A stretch of DNA of 37,074 nucleotides from Bacteroides sp. Its GTDB lineage: Bacteria > Bacteroidota > Bacteroidia > Bacteroidales > Bacteroidaceae. The stretch's first letter is position 1. Every line of letters starts with the position of its first letter. The stretch spans positions 1 through 37,074 of the forward strand of contig DXLM01000026.1 in the NCBI GenBank assembly GCA_019414725.1, read 5' to 3'. Of this stretch, positions 22,722-30,163 are shown one piece after another. Made by a program: the position numbers and the translations under genes. Below the pieces are notes generated by a model. It was not told the origin of the DNA. It ran no database searches and saw only the letters and a program-made list of their open reading frames with translations.

Positions 22722-23762
22722 ATGAAAGATTTGAAAGAATTGACGCGTCCGAATATTTGGGCTTTGAAACCCTATTCATCGGCACGTGACGAATATAATG
22801 GAGCGGAGGCATCTGTTTTTCTGGATGCCAATGAGAACCCGTACAATACACCTAATAACCGTTATCCTGATCCTATGCAGCGGGAATTGAAGAATATGAT
22901 AGCTCCTATTAAAAAGGTAGACCCCGATACGATCTTTCTGGGAAACGGCAGTGATGAGGCTATTGACTTGGTGTATCGCGCGTTCTGTATTCCGGGGGTG
23001 GATAATGTAGTGGCTATTGACCCTACTTATGGTATGTATCAGGTGTGTGCCGATGTCAACGATGTAGAATATCGCAAGGTGTTATTGGATGAAAACTATC
23101 AGTTCAGTGCCGATAAACTATTGGCGGCAACAGACGATCACACCAAACTGGTTTTTCTTTGCTCGCCCAATAATCCTACCGGTAATAACCTGGATCGTAG
23201 GGAAATGGAAAAATTACTGGATACTTTTCAGGGATTGGTGATTATAGACGAGGCCTATTCCGATTTTTCTGATGCGCCGTCTTTCCTTGCCGATTTAGAT
23301 AAATATCCTAATTTGATTGTCTTTCAGACTTTTTCTAAGGCATGGGGATGTGCTGCCATTCGTTTGGGCATGGCCTTTGCGTCTAAAGAAATCATCTCTA
23401 TTTTCAGTAAGATTAAATATCCGTATAATGTGAATCTGCTGACACAGAAAGAGGCTGTTATGATGTTGCACCGGCATTATGAGGTAGAACGTTGGGTAAA
23501 GTCGTTATTGGAAGAACGGACGCGTTTGGTCAATGAATTTGTAGAACTGCCTTGTTGTGAGAAAATCTATCCTACGGATGCCAATTTCTTTCTAGCTAAA
23601 GTGACAGATGCCAAGAAAATATATAATTATTTGGTAGGTAAAGGTATCATAGTGCGTAACCGTACCAGTATTTCTTTATGTCGTGATTGTTTGCGTGTGA
23701 CTATTGGTACACGTCCGGAGAATGATATGTTGTTGGAAGCATTGAAGAATTATGAATGTTGA
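22722..23762 (+). CDS. hisC: Histidinol-phosphate aminotransferase
   Basis: A 346-residue PLP-dependent aminotransferase of fold type [18 protein letters not shown] near the N terminus, [32 protein letters not shown], and [14 protein letters not shown] carrying the PLP lysine are standard HisC motifs. It converts imidazole-acetol phosphate and glutamate to histidinol phosphate. Tightly packed: 2 nt after hisD and 3 nt before hisB. Confidence 0.97.
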
Positions 23763-23765
23763 AGT

Positions 23766-24884
23766 ATGAAGAAAGCGTTGTTTATAGATCGTGACGGTAC
23801 GTTGGTTATAGAGCCACCGGTTGACTACCAATTGGATTCTTTCCATAAATTGGAGTTTTATCCTAAGATATTTCGTAATTTGGGATTTATCCGCAGCAAA
23901 CTCGACTTTGAATTTGTGATGGTTACCAATCAAGACGGTCTCGGTACTTCTTCTTTTCCTGAGGATACCTTTTGGCCGGTGCACAACCTGGTGTTGAAGA
24001 CATTGGAGGGGGAAGGCATCATTTTTGATGATATCTTGATAGACCGCAGTTTTCCGGAAGACCATGTGTCTACCCGTAAGCCTGGAACAGGAATGATGGG
24101 AAAATATCTTACCGGTGATTATGATTTGGCTAACAGTTTTGTTATTGGTGATCGTGCTACAGATGTGGAACTGGCTAAAAATATGGGCTGTAAGGCTATT
24201 TTGTTGCAAGAAAATATGGATATTCTGAAGGAAAAGAATTTGGAATCCTACTGTGTATTGGCGACTACGGATTGGGATAAGGTCGCTGAATTCCTTTTTG
24301 CCGGAGAACGTATAACGGAGGTCCGTCGTACTACGAAGGAAACGGATATTTATATCAGTTTAAATTTAGATGGCAGCGGAAAATGTGATATTTCCACAGG
24401 TATTGGTTTTTTTGATCACATGTTGGAACAGATTGGAAAGCATGGTGGTATTGACCTGACCATTAAAGTAAAAGGTGATTTGGAAGTGGACGAACATCAT
24501 ACTATTGAAGATACCGCCATTGCTTTGGGTGAATGTATTTATCGGGCATTGGGCAGCAAGCGTGGCATTGAGCGTTACGGATATTGCTTGCCCATGGATG
24601 ATTGTCTTTGTCGGGTAGCTTTGGATTTTGGCGGTAGAGCATGGTTGGTATGGGATGCTGAGTTTCATCGGGAGAAAATAGGGGAGATGCCTACCGAGAT
24701 GTTTCTTCATTTTTTTAAATCATTGAGTGATGCAGCTCGTATGAATTTAAATATCAAAGCCGAGGGGCAGAATGAGCATCATAAAATAGAAGGTATTTTC
24801 AAAGCTTTGGCTCGTGCCATAAAGATGGCTGTGCGAAGAGATATTTACCATTTTGAAGTACCCTCAAGCAAGGGATGTATTTAA
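23766..24884 (+). CDS. hisB: Bifunctional histidinol-phosphatase / imidazoleglycerol-phosphate dehydratase
   Basis: A 372-residue fusion. Residues 1-165 or so form a HAD phosphatase: catalytic Asp in FIDRDGTLV, MVTNQDGLGTSSF, and VIGDRATDVELAKNMG. Residues about 185-372 form the dehydratase: ISTGIGFFDHMLEQIGKHGG, DEHHTIEDTAIALGE and NEHHKIEGIFKALARA with metal-binding histidines. The domain order is that of enterobacterial HisB. It performs two steps, before and after HisC. It is the last his gene here; hisA, F, H and I must lie elsewhere. The stop codon TAA is part of the 34-bp inverted repeat that follows. Confidence 0.97.
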   Translation: MKKALFIDRDGTLVIEPPVDYQLDSFHKLEFYPKIFRNLGFIRSKLDFEFVMVTNQDGLGTSSFPEDTFWPVHNLVLKTLEGEGIIFDDILIDRSFPEDHVSTRKPGTGMMGKYLTGDYDLANSFVIGDRATDVELAKNMGCKAILLQENMDILKEKNLESYCVLATTDWDKVAEFLFAGERITEVRRTTKETDIYISLNLDGSGKCDISTGIGFFDHMLEQIGKHGGIDLTIKVKGDLEVDEHHTIEDTAIALGECIYRALGSKRGIERYGYCLPMDDCLCRVALDFGGRAWLVWDAEFHREKIGEMPTEMFLHFFKSLSDAARMNLNIKAEGQNEHHKIEGIFKALARAIKMAVRRDIYHFEVPSSKGCI

Positions 24885-24966
24885 GTCGGCTTCAAAGACA
24901 AAGTAACTTAACTTAGTTGGGCGAGTAAGTTAAGTTACTTTGTCTTTGAAGCCGACTTACTTTTTT
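24882..24966. terminator. 34-bp perfect inverted repeat between hisB and nadE
   Basis: Arms 24882-24915 and 24926-24959 are perfect reverse complements over 34 bp, around a 10-nt loop (GTTGGGCGAG). Six Ts (24961-24966) follow on the plus strand. It ends the his transcript and probably blocks the convergent nadE transcript, though no T-run follows in that direction. The stem is far longer than the 8-14 bp usual for terminators. Confidence 0.85.
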
Positions 24967-24973
24967 ATGTGGT

Positions 24974-26899
24974 TTATAGCTCTTCGCATTCTTTCAGCCA
25001 TGAAGCTGCACTGGCATCGCTCGGCATACGCCAGTCACCTCGGGGACTGAGTGATACAGATCCCACTTTGGGACCATCGGGCAGGCAAGAGCGTTTGAAT
25101 TGTTGTTGAAAGAAACGGCGGCAGAATATAGTAAGCCATTTTTTGATTGTTTCCTCATCGTATGTATCACGAAAAGCGATACTTGCCAGGAAGAATATCT
25201 TGGCGGGACGAAAACCGAAACGTAGGAATTGATAAAGGAAGAAATCATGCAGTTCGTATGGTCCTACCAAATCTTCTGTCTTTTGTTTTATATTGCCGTT
25301 TTCATCAGCAGGAATCAGTTCGGGACTGATAGGAGTGTCTACAATATCGAGCAGGGTAATACGTGATTCATTATCCATGCCATTCAAAGCCACCCAATTT
25401 ACCAGGTATTTGACCAGTGTTTTGGGAATGCTTCCATTGACTCCGTACATAGACATATGGTCGCCATTGTAGGTGGCCCAGCCTAGGGCAAGTTCTGAAA
25501 GGTCTCCCGTACCAATGACAAGACCGCCCAATTGGTTGGCGACATCCATCAGAATTTGAGTCCGTTCGCGTGCCTGGCTGTTTTCGTAGGTTACATCGTG
25601 TACGGTCATGTCGTGGTTTATATCGTTAAAGTGTTGGATGCAGGATTCCTTTATGCTGATTTCTTTAATGGTAACACCTAGTGAAGCCATCAGATGGAGA
25701 GCATTGTTATAAGTACGGTCGGTAGTACCGAAACCAGGCATGGTGATGCCGATGATACCTTTTCGTGGCAGATCCAATTTATCGAAAGTCTTGGCACAGA
25801 CCAAAAGTGCCAAGGTGGAATCCAGACCACCGGAAATACCGACTACTACAGTCTTGCAGTGAGTGTGTACCAGACGTTTGGCTAGTCCTGCTATTTGGAT
25901 AGCGAAGATTTCTTCACAGCGTTCATCCAATTCTTTGCCTTGAGGAACAAAAGGATGAGCTTCTATACTGCGCGTCAGACTAAGATCGCGTGTGTTGACA
26001 AATTCTGTACTGATGTGGATGGCGGGACGTCCCGGGCAGTTGCCGATATTGGCGGCAAAAGTGGTATTGGTCAACCGTTCACCACGAAGACGCTCCACGT
26101 CTATTTCACTGATGACCAATTGTTCCTTGAATGAGAAACGTTCAGACTCGGCAAGTAACGTGCCGTTTTCATATATCAGTCCGTTGCCTGCAAAAACAAC
26201 GTCTGTGGTTGATTCGCCGAAACCGGATGAACTGAATACATATCCTGCCAGACAGCGTGCTGATTGTTGACTGACTAATGAACGGACATAATTATGCTTG
26301 CTTATTCCTTCATTGTCGGCAGACATGTTGAAAATGATTTCCGCTCCTTTCAGTGCTAATGCGGAACTGGGCGGAATGGGGGCCCACATGTCTTCGCAGA
26401 TTTCAATGCCAAAGCAAGTTTCCGGAGTGTCGAAAAGCAGGTTGGCGCTGACCGGTACATTTTGTCCGCAGAGGCGTACATTGGCATCCGGGTGGTTCAG
26501 AGCAGAGGTAAACCAGCGTTGTTCATAGAACTCTTTATAATTAGGTAAATATGTTTTAGGAACAATACCCAGTATTTTCCCTTTTTGGAAAATAACAGCA
26601 CTGTTCAGCAGCGTGGAATTCATAACCACAGGCATCCCTATAATAGAGATGATATCCATTTGTCGGGTATTATTCATAATTTGCATTAAAGCCATTTCTG
26701 CTTCTTCCAACAGTAAAGACTGACCGAACAAGTCGGCGCAAGTATACCCTGTAATACTTAGTTCGGGGAAAATGATAATTTGTACTCCTTTCCCATCTGC
26801 TATGGCAATTTGAGTTTCAATCTGTTGTGCATTAAATTTGCAGTCAGCCACTTTCACTATCGGAATGGCAGCCGCCACTCTTACAAAACCGTATTTCAT
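24974..26899 (-). CDS. nadE: Glutamine-dependent NAD synthetase
   Basis: A 641-residue two-domain enzyme that makes NAD from nicotinate adenine dinucleotide. The N-terminal nitrilase-type glutaminase has Glu in FPELSITGY, Lys in VPKTYLPNY and the nucleophile Cys in GIEICEDMW. The C-terminal synthetase has the ATP motif GISGGLDSTLALL and GTGDLSELALGW. I chose the ATG at 26899 (MKYGFVRVAAA) rather than one 13 codons upstream, because the extra residues (MINFAGIYNNRYN) overlap the promoter. It converges on hisB. A second NAD gene, nadC, lies 6.4 kb away. Confidence 0.96.
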   Translation of the reverse strand: MKYGFVRVAAAIPIVKVADCKFNAQQIETQIAIADGKGVQIIIFPELSITGYTCADLFGQSLLLEEAEMALMQIMNNTRQMDIISIIGMPVVMNSTLLNSAVIFQKGKILGIVPKTYLPNYKEFYEQRWFTSALNHPDANVRLCGQNVPVSANLLFDTPETCFGIEICEDMWAPIPPSSALALKGAEIIFNMSADNEGISKHNYVRSLVSQQSARCLAGYVFSSSGFGESTTDVVFAGNGLIYENGTLLAESERFSFKEQLVISEIDVERLRGERLTNTTFAANIGNCPGRPAIHISTEFVNTRDLSLTRSIEAHPFVPQGKELDERCEEIFAIQIAGLAKRLVHTHCKTVVVGISGGLDSTLALLVCAKTFDKLDLPRKGIIGITMPGFGTTDRTYNNALHLMASLGVTIKEISIKESCIQHFNDINHDMTVHDVTYENSQARERTQILMDVANQLGGLVIGTGDLSELALGWATYNGDHMSMYGVNGSIPKTLVKYLVNWVALNGMDNESRITLLDIVDTPISPELIPADENGNIKQKTEDLVGPYELHDFFLYQFLRFGFRPAKIFFLASIAFRDTYDEETIKKWLTIFCRRFFQQQFKRSCLPDGPKVGSVSLSPRGDWRMPSDASAASWLKECEEL

Positions 26900-26925
26900 A
26901 TTATACCTATTATTATATATACCTG

Positions 26926-26933
26926 CAAAATTA
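26926..26933 (-). promoter_or_regulatory. Candidate nadE -7 element
   Basis: TAATTTTG on the minus strand fits TAnnTTTG, 26 nt upstream of the chosen nadE start. No TTTG is seen at the -33 position. Confidence 0.45.
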
Positions 26934-26992
26934 ATCATTCTTTCCCGATTTATACCTCTAAATAAAAAAAATAAAAAAAAGTGCGTGATTTA

Positions 26993-27023
26993 TTTGTTTG
27001 TTGCGAATAACTATCTATCTTTG
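26993..27023 (+). promoter_or_regulatory. Promoter of the Fur-family regulator
   Basis: TTTG (26993-26996), 19 nt, then TATCTTTG (27016-27023): a full Bacteroides promoter, 40 nt before the ATG. A GGGAA ribosome-binding-like sequence lies before the start. Confidence 0.75.
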
Positions 27024-27063
27024 CATGTGAAATAAAATTGTAATAGTTACAAAAAGGGAATAT

Positions 27064-27474
27064 ATGAAGAGTTACGATTATCTTATCAGTTATAACATTA
27101 AGCCGTCCGTACAGCGCATAGCTATTATGGATTATTTGTTGGCTCATAAAACTCATCCTTCTATCGATGAGATTTATTTGGCGCTATGTAAGGATATTCC
27201 AACCTTGTCCAAGACTACAGTGTATAATACACTGAAACTCTTTGTCGAGCATGGAGCAGCTTTAATGCTTACAATTGATGAAAAGAATGCGTGTTTTGAC
27301 GGCGATACTTCCCTGCATGCTCATTTCCTTTGCAAGAAATGTGGTAAAATATTCGATTTACCCTATAGTAATGAAGTGAAAAAAGTAGAGCAAATTGATA
27401 TGAATGGATTCAAAGTGGATGAAATTCACCAATATTATAAAGGTATATGCCCTGCTTGTTCTAAAGAAGATTAA
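27064..27474 (+). CDS. Fur-family metalloregulator, probably PerR-like
   Basis: A 136-residue DNA-binding regulator. The winged helix covers residues 1-80 or so (KPSVQRIAIMDYLLAHKTHPS, LSKTTVYNTLKLFVEHG). The dimerisation half has HAHFLCKKCGKI, with metal ligands around His85 and His87, and a structural zinc site of Cys90, Cys93, Cys129 and Cys132. The gene lies just upstream of a rubrerythrin gene on the same strand, the usual place for a peroxide-sensing PerR rather than an iron-sensing Fur. Sequence alone does not settle the sensed signal. The intergenic direct repeat at 27504 is a possible operator. Confidence 0.88.
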   Translation: MKSYDYLISYNIKPSVQRIAIMDYLLAHKTHPSIDEIYLALCKDIPTLSKTTVYNTLKLFVEHGAALMLTIDEKNACFDGDTSLHAHFLCKKCGKIFDLPYSNEVKKVEQIDMNGFKVDEIHQYYKGICPACSKED

Positions 27475-27503
27475 GAAAGAAGTTAAAAAGGATAGAGAGT
27501 AAA

Positions 27504-27541
27504 TGACTAACTAATAAATAAAATATTGACTAACTAATAAA
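27504..27541. repeat. 15-bp direct repeat before the rubrerythrin gene
   Basis: TGACTAACTAATAAA occurs at 27504-27518 and again at 27527-27541, a 23-nt period of about two helical turns. It ends 10 nt before the rubrerythrin start. It could be a regulator binding site or a small duplication in the leader. Confidence 0.6.
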
Positions 27542-27551
27542 AAAAGAAATT

Positions 27552-28103
27552 ATGAAAAAGTTTATTTGTACAGTTTGTGGTTATATTCATGAAGGTGATG
27601 CAGCTCCTGAAAAATGTCCGTTGTGTAAAGCGCCTGCTTCTAAGTTTAACGAAATGGTAGAAACAGAAGGTGGATTGGAATTTGCAGACCAACACGTTAT
27701 CGGCGTAGCAAAAGGTTGTGATGAAGAAATGATTAAGGATTTGAACAATCATTTCATGGGTGAATGTACAGAAGTTGGTATGTATTTGGCAATGAGCCGT
27801 CAGGCAGACCGCGAAGGTTATCCTGAAGTTGCTGAAGCTTTCAAACGTTATGCTTGGGAAGAAGCAGAACATGCTGCTAAGTTTGCTGAGTTGCTGGGTG
27901 ACTGTGTATGGGATACAAAGACTAACTTGGAAAAGAGAATGAATGCTGAGTCAGGTGCTTGTGCTGACAAGAAACGCATTGCTACTCGTGCAAAAGCTTT
28001 GAACTTGGATGCTATTCACGATACAGTTCACGAAATGGCTAAGGACGAAGCTCGTCACGGCAAAGGTTTTGAAGGTTTGTACAACAGATATTTCAAGAAA
28101 TAA
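27552..28103 (+). CDS. Rubrerythrin with N-terminal rubredoxin domain (reverse order)
   Basis: A 183-residue peroxide-detoxifying iron protein. The rubredoxin-like domain is first: FICTVCGYIHEG with Cys6, Cys9, Cys22 and Cys25. The diiron four-helix domain follows (about 45-183), with ligands in MGECTEVGMYLAMS, YAWEEAEHAAKF and HEMAKDEARHGKGF. Classical rubrerythrins have the reverse order, so this belongs to the reverse rubrerythrin type known from Clostridium. It reduces hydrogen peroxide or oxygen with electrons from NADH-linked rubredoxin systems in anaerobes. Neighbouring regulator and thioredoxin genes point to an oxidative-stress cluster. Confidence 0.93.
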   Translation: MKKFICTVCGYIHEGDAAPEKCPLCKAPASKFNEMVETEGGLEFADQHVIGVAKGCDEEMIKDLNNHFMGECTEVGMYLAMSRQADREGYPEVAEAFKRYAWEEAEHAAKFAELLGDCVWDTKTNLEKRMNAESGACADKKRIATRAKALNLDAIHDTVHEMAKDEARHGKGFEGLYNRYFKK

Positions 28104-28130
28104 TATACAATTTGCTATAGTATAAATGGA

Positions 28131-28166
28131 GAGAGGGGGAGCAATTATTATTGCCCCCTCTCTTTT
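28131..28166 (+). terminator. Rubrerythrin terminator
   Basis: GAGAGGGGGAGCAAT pairs with ATTGCCCCCTCTC, with one bulged A, followed by TTTTATT. It lies 27 nt after the rubrerythrin stop and is a strong intrinsic terminator. Confidence 0.9.
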
Positions 28167-28206
28167 ATTGGTTATATTTAGATTAGAGATATATAGGGCT
28201 TGTTTC

Positions 28207-28665
28207 TCATTCTTTCAGTAACACTTCTTCAATGGCTTTCCTGAAAGTAGCTTTATTGGCTGCTCCTATAATGATTTGTGGCTGTCCCGTTTTGGGAATA
28301 AAGATGATGGTGGGCAGTGACTGTATTCCCATAACGGCAGATAATTCTTTTTGTTTGTCTGTATCTACTTTGTAAACTGCAATTTGATCTTTGTATTCTT
28401 TGGCCAGACTTTTTAGCAGAGGGGCAACCATACGGCAGGGACCACACCATGTGGCGTAAAAATCAATAACTGCCGGTTTCTCTCCTTTGTATTTCCAGTT
28501 AGTGGAACCGGAAGTGTAGTCAAATATATTATCCAAGAACATTTGTTTGTCCATACGTATGACTTTTCCTGAATTTTTATCTGACTTATCCTGGACAGGA
28601 GTTTGGGCACTGAGATATCCCGTTAATCCGGCAGTTAATAGAATACATGTGATTGTTTTCTTCAT
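28207..28665 (-). CDS. Exported thioredoxin-family protein
   Basis: A 152-residue protein with a cleavable signal peptide (MKKTITCILLTAGLTGYLSA, cut near residue 20, before QTPVQDK). The thioredoxin fold follows, with the active site ATWCGPCRM (Cys74, Cys77) and the cis-Pro loop SLPTIIF. The insert FDYTSGSTNWKYKGEKPA before the first core strand resembles periplasmic thioredoxins described from Bacteroides (TrxP group). It probably reduces periplasmic disulfides or feeds a redox partner. It follows a cytosolic thioredoxin gene by 3 nt. Confidence 0.88.
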   Translation of the reverse strand: MKKTITCILLTAGLTGYLSAQTPVQDKSDKNSGKVIRMDKQMFLDNIFDYTSGSTNWKYKGEKPAVIDFYATWCGPCRMVAPLLKSLAKEYKDQIAVYKVDTDKQKELSAVMGIQSLPTIIFIPKTGQPQIIIGAANKATFRKAIEEVLLKE

Positions 28666-28668
28666 ATT

Positions 28669-28965
28669 TTACTCATATTGGGCTAGAATAGTGCTTAAAT
28701 CATTGGCACGCATTACACCGCTTTGTCGCCACAATTGCTTACCGTCTTTAAAAATCATTAGTGTGGGAACTGACTGAATCTGATAGTATGCAGCAATTTC
28801 TTTATGTTTGTCTACATCTACCTTGACAATTCTTACTTTTTCCCCTTTTATTCCTTTTAATTCTTCTAAAATAGGTTTCATGGCTTTGCAAGGTCCGCAC
28901 CATTCAGCAAAAAAATCAACTAATACAGGGATGTTTGAGGTGATTAAATCTTCAAATCTTTCCAT
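28669..28965 (-). CDS. trxA: Cytosolic thioredoxin
   Basis: A 98-residue thioredoxin without signal peptide. Active site FAEWCGPCKAMKP (Cys23, Cys26), KVDVDKHKEIAAYYQIQSVPTLMIFKDGK with the cis-Pro, and length all fit. It reduces protein disulfides via thioredoxin reductase. It is the first gene of the minus-strand pair. Paralogues are likely elsewhere, so the trxA symbol is by family. Confidence 0.9.
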   Translation of the reverse strand: MERFEDLITSNIPVLVDFFAEWCGPCKAMKPILEELKGIKGEKVRIVKVDVDKHKEIAAYYQIQSVPTLMIFKDGKQLWRQSGVMRANDLSTILAQYE

Positions 28966-28970
28966 AATGT

Positions 28971-28976
28971 TCTCCT
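28971..28976 (-). promoter_or_regulatory. Strong Shine-Dalgarno before the thioredoxin gene
   Basis: AAGGAGAA on the minus strand, 6 nt upstream of the ATG at 28965, is a near-perfect ribosome-binding site. Most genes in this window lack one, so this gene may be translated unusually well. Confidence 0.6.
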
Positions 28977-29030
28977 TTCGTTATTTTTATTATAATAAAA
29001 ACGTTTATAGGGTGCTTTTTGTTTAAAAGT

Positions 29031-29060
29031 AAAGCCGGAACAGTAGACTGTTCCGGCTTT
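29031..29060 (-). terminator. Terminator after the OmpH-like gene
   Basis: AAAGCCGGAACAGT and ACTGTTCCGGCTTT are perfect 14-nt reverse complements separated by AG, which in practice gives a TAGA tetraloop. On the minus strand it lies 23 nt past the OmpH-like stop, followed by ACTTTTAAA. Confidence 0.8.
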
Positions 29061-29083
29061 GCATATATAAGGTTGATGAACTA

Positions 29084-29698
29084 TTATTTTTTTACAGAAG
29101 AGGGAGTATAACGTGCATTCAGTCCGTCAATGATTTCTTGTGTGATGTTGTATGCCGGATTAGCGTATAGCAAGTTGTCAAATCCTGTATTGCTGATAAT
29201 CAGATCATATCCTTTGTTCTGATTATAAATTTTCAAGAATGAATTGATAGAATCACGTAACTGCAAGCTGTTCTTTTGGTTTTCAGAAGCTAGCTCGTCG
29301 CTTAGTTTCTGTTGGAGTGCCTGCAGTTCTTGTTGTTGTTTCATCAGTCTCATCTGTTCTTGTTCAGCACGTTCACGTGTAGCAAAGCCATTATTTTCCA
29401 GTTTGCGTTGGAATTCTTTAGCATCAGCATCCAGTTTCTTTGCTTTTTCATTTAAAGTAGTGCGGATATTTTCTTCTTTCTGTATCATCACTTCATTTAA
29501 GTCATTCCAGAAATTGTACTTAGTCAACAGTGAATCGATTTCCACATAAGCTATTTTCATGTTTGAGGAACCTGCAACGCCGGCAGCCGGAGCAGCGGAA
29601 GAAGTTGCAGCGTTGTTGTTTTTGTCGCTACATTGTGCGAACACTAACACGATGGCTAGCGCTAGAAATCCATTCAGGATGAAATTTGTTCTTTTCAT
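29084..29698 (-). CDS. OmpH/Skp-like lipoprotein
   Basis: A 204-residue protein from the ATG at 29698. An upstream in-frame ATG would add 18 basic residues and spoil the signal peptide. Lipobox VFAQC (Cys 24) is followed by SDKNNNAATSSAAPAAG, a low-complexity linker. The rest matches OmpH/Skp: MKIAYVEIDSLLTKYNFW, a long charged coiled coil (about 75-145), and LIISNTGFDNLLYANPAYNITQEII. Skp is a periplasmic chaperone that holds unfolded outer-membrane proteins; lipid-anchored versions are common in Bacteroidetes. Follows the small membrane protein gene by 22 nt. Confidence 0.88.
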   Translation of the reverse strand: MKRTNFILNGFLALAIVLVFAQCSDKNNNAATSSAAPAAGVAGSSNMKIAYVEIDSLLTKYNFWNDLNEVMIQKEENIRTTLNEKAKKLDADAKEFQRKLENNGFATRERAEQEQMRLMKQQQELQALQQKLSDELASENQKNSLQLRDSINSFLKIYNQNKGYDLIISNTGFDNLLYANPAYNITQEIIDGLNARYTPSSVKK

Positions 29699-29720
29699 AA
29701 TCTTTTTCACGTATTGTTTA

Positions 29721-29948
29721 TTAATTATTATCCGTTTTGCTTTGCTTTTCAATTTCGGCTATGGCATTTTTATTAGATTTGCGTGCTTCACGATCTTGTG
29801 ATTGCACACAGCCTATTCCTTTTTTACGGAGTGCCTTATTACCGCTTACATGCGTGTTTGGAAACTTTCCTTTTAGAAAGATTCCGATAGACAATAATGC
29901 TATACAGATAGCAACTATTAACACAGTTATAAGGATAGTATCAAGCAT
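29721..29948 (-). CDS. Small conserved-looking membrane protein
   Basis: A 75-residue protein with one N-terminal membrane helix (MLDTILITVLIVAICIALLSIGIFL), then a basic cytosolic tail containing KFPNTHVSGNKALRKKGIGCVQSQDREAR. The HVSGNKALRKKGIGCVQSQD stretch looks like a conserved motif, and one Cys could bind metal or cofactor. I recall similar small proteins in Bacteroides but cannot assign a function. It has its own promoter 20 nt upstream and leads the unit with the OmpH-like gene. Confidence 0.8.
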   Translation of the reverse strand: MLDTILITVLIVAICIALLSIGIFLKGKFPNTHVSGNKALRKKGIGCVQSQDREARKSNKNAIAEIEKQSKTDNN

Positions 29949-29967
29949 TTCTATTATTTTTGTGGTG

Positions 29968-29999
29968 CAAAGTTAGTGTAAGGCAAGGGAAATGCCAAA
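29968..29999 (-). promoter_or_regulatory. Promoter of the small membrane protein-ompH unit
   Basis: Minus strand TTTG (29996-29999), 20 nt, then TAACTTTG (29968-29975): complete Bacteroides consensus, 19 nt before the ATG at 29948. Confidence 0.75.
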
Positions 30000-30163
30000 T
30001 TTATTGAAGCATTTCGTGTCTGCGGACTAAATTTGCATAGCAAATATAGAATTTTGCAATGATTTAGCTTTCTCTTTTTTCATTAAAAAAGAGGAAGTGT
30101 CCTATTTAAGAGAGTTTTTTAACTATTTTTTGCAAATTTGGAAACTGAATTTGCCTAAACGAC

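Noticed and set aside
24882..24959. Insertion-sequence end or MITE
   Set aside because: There is no target-site duplication or transposase, and the location between convergent stops plus the T-run suits a terminator better. The unusual length is kept as a finding.
26900..26938. Upstream ATG for nadE adding 13 residues
   Set aside because: The extension overlaps the candidate -7 element and does not look like the conserved nitrilase start, which begins at MKYGFVRVAAA.
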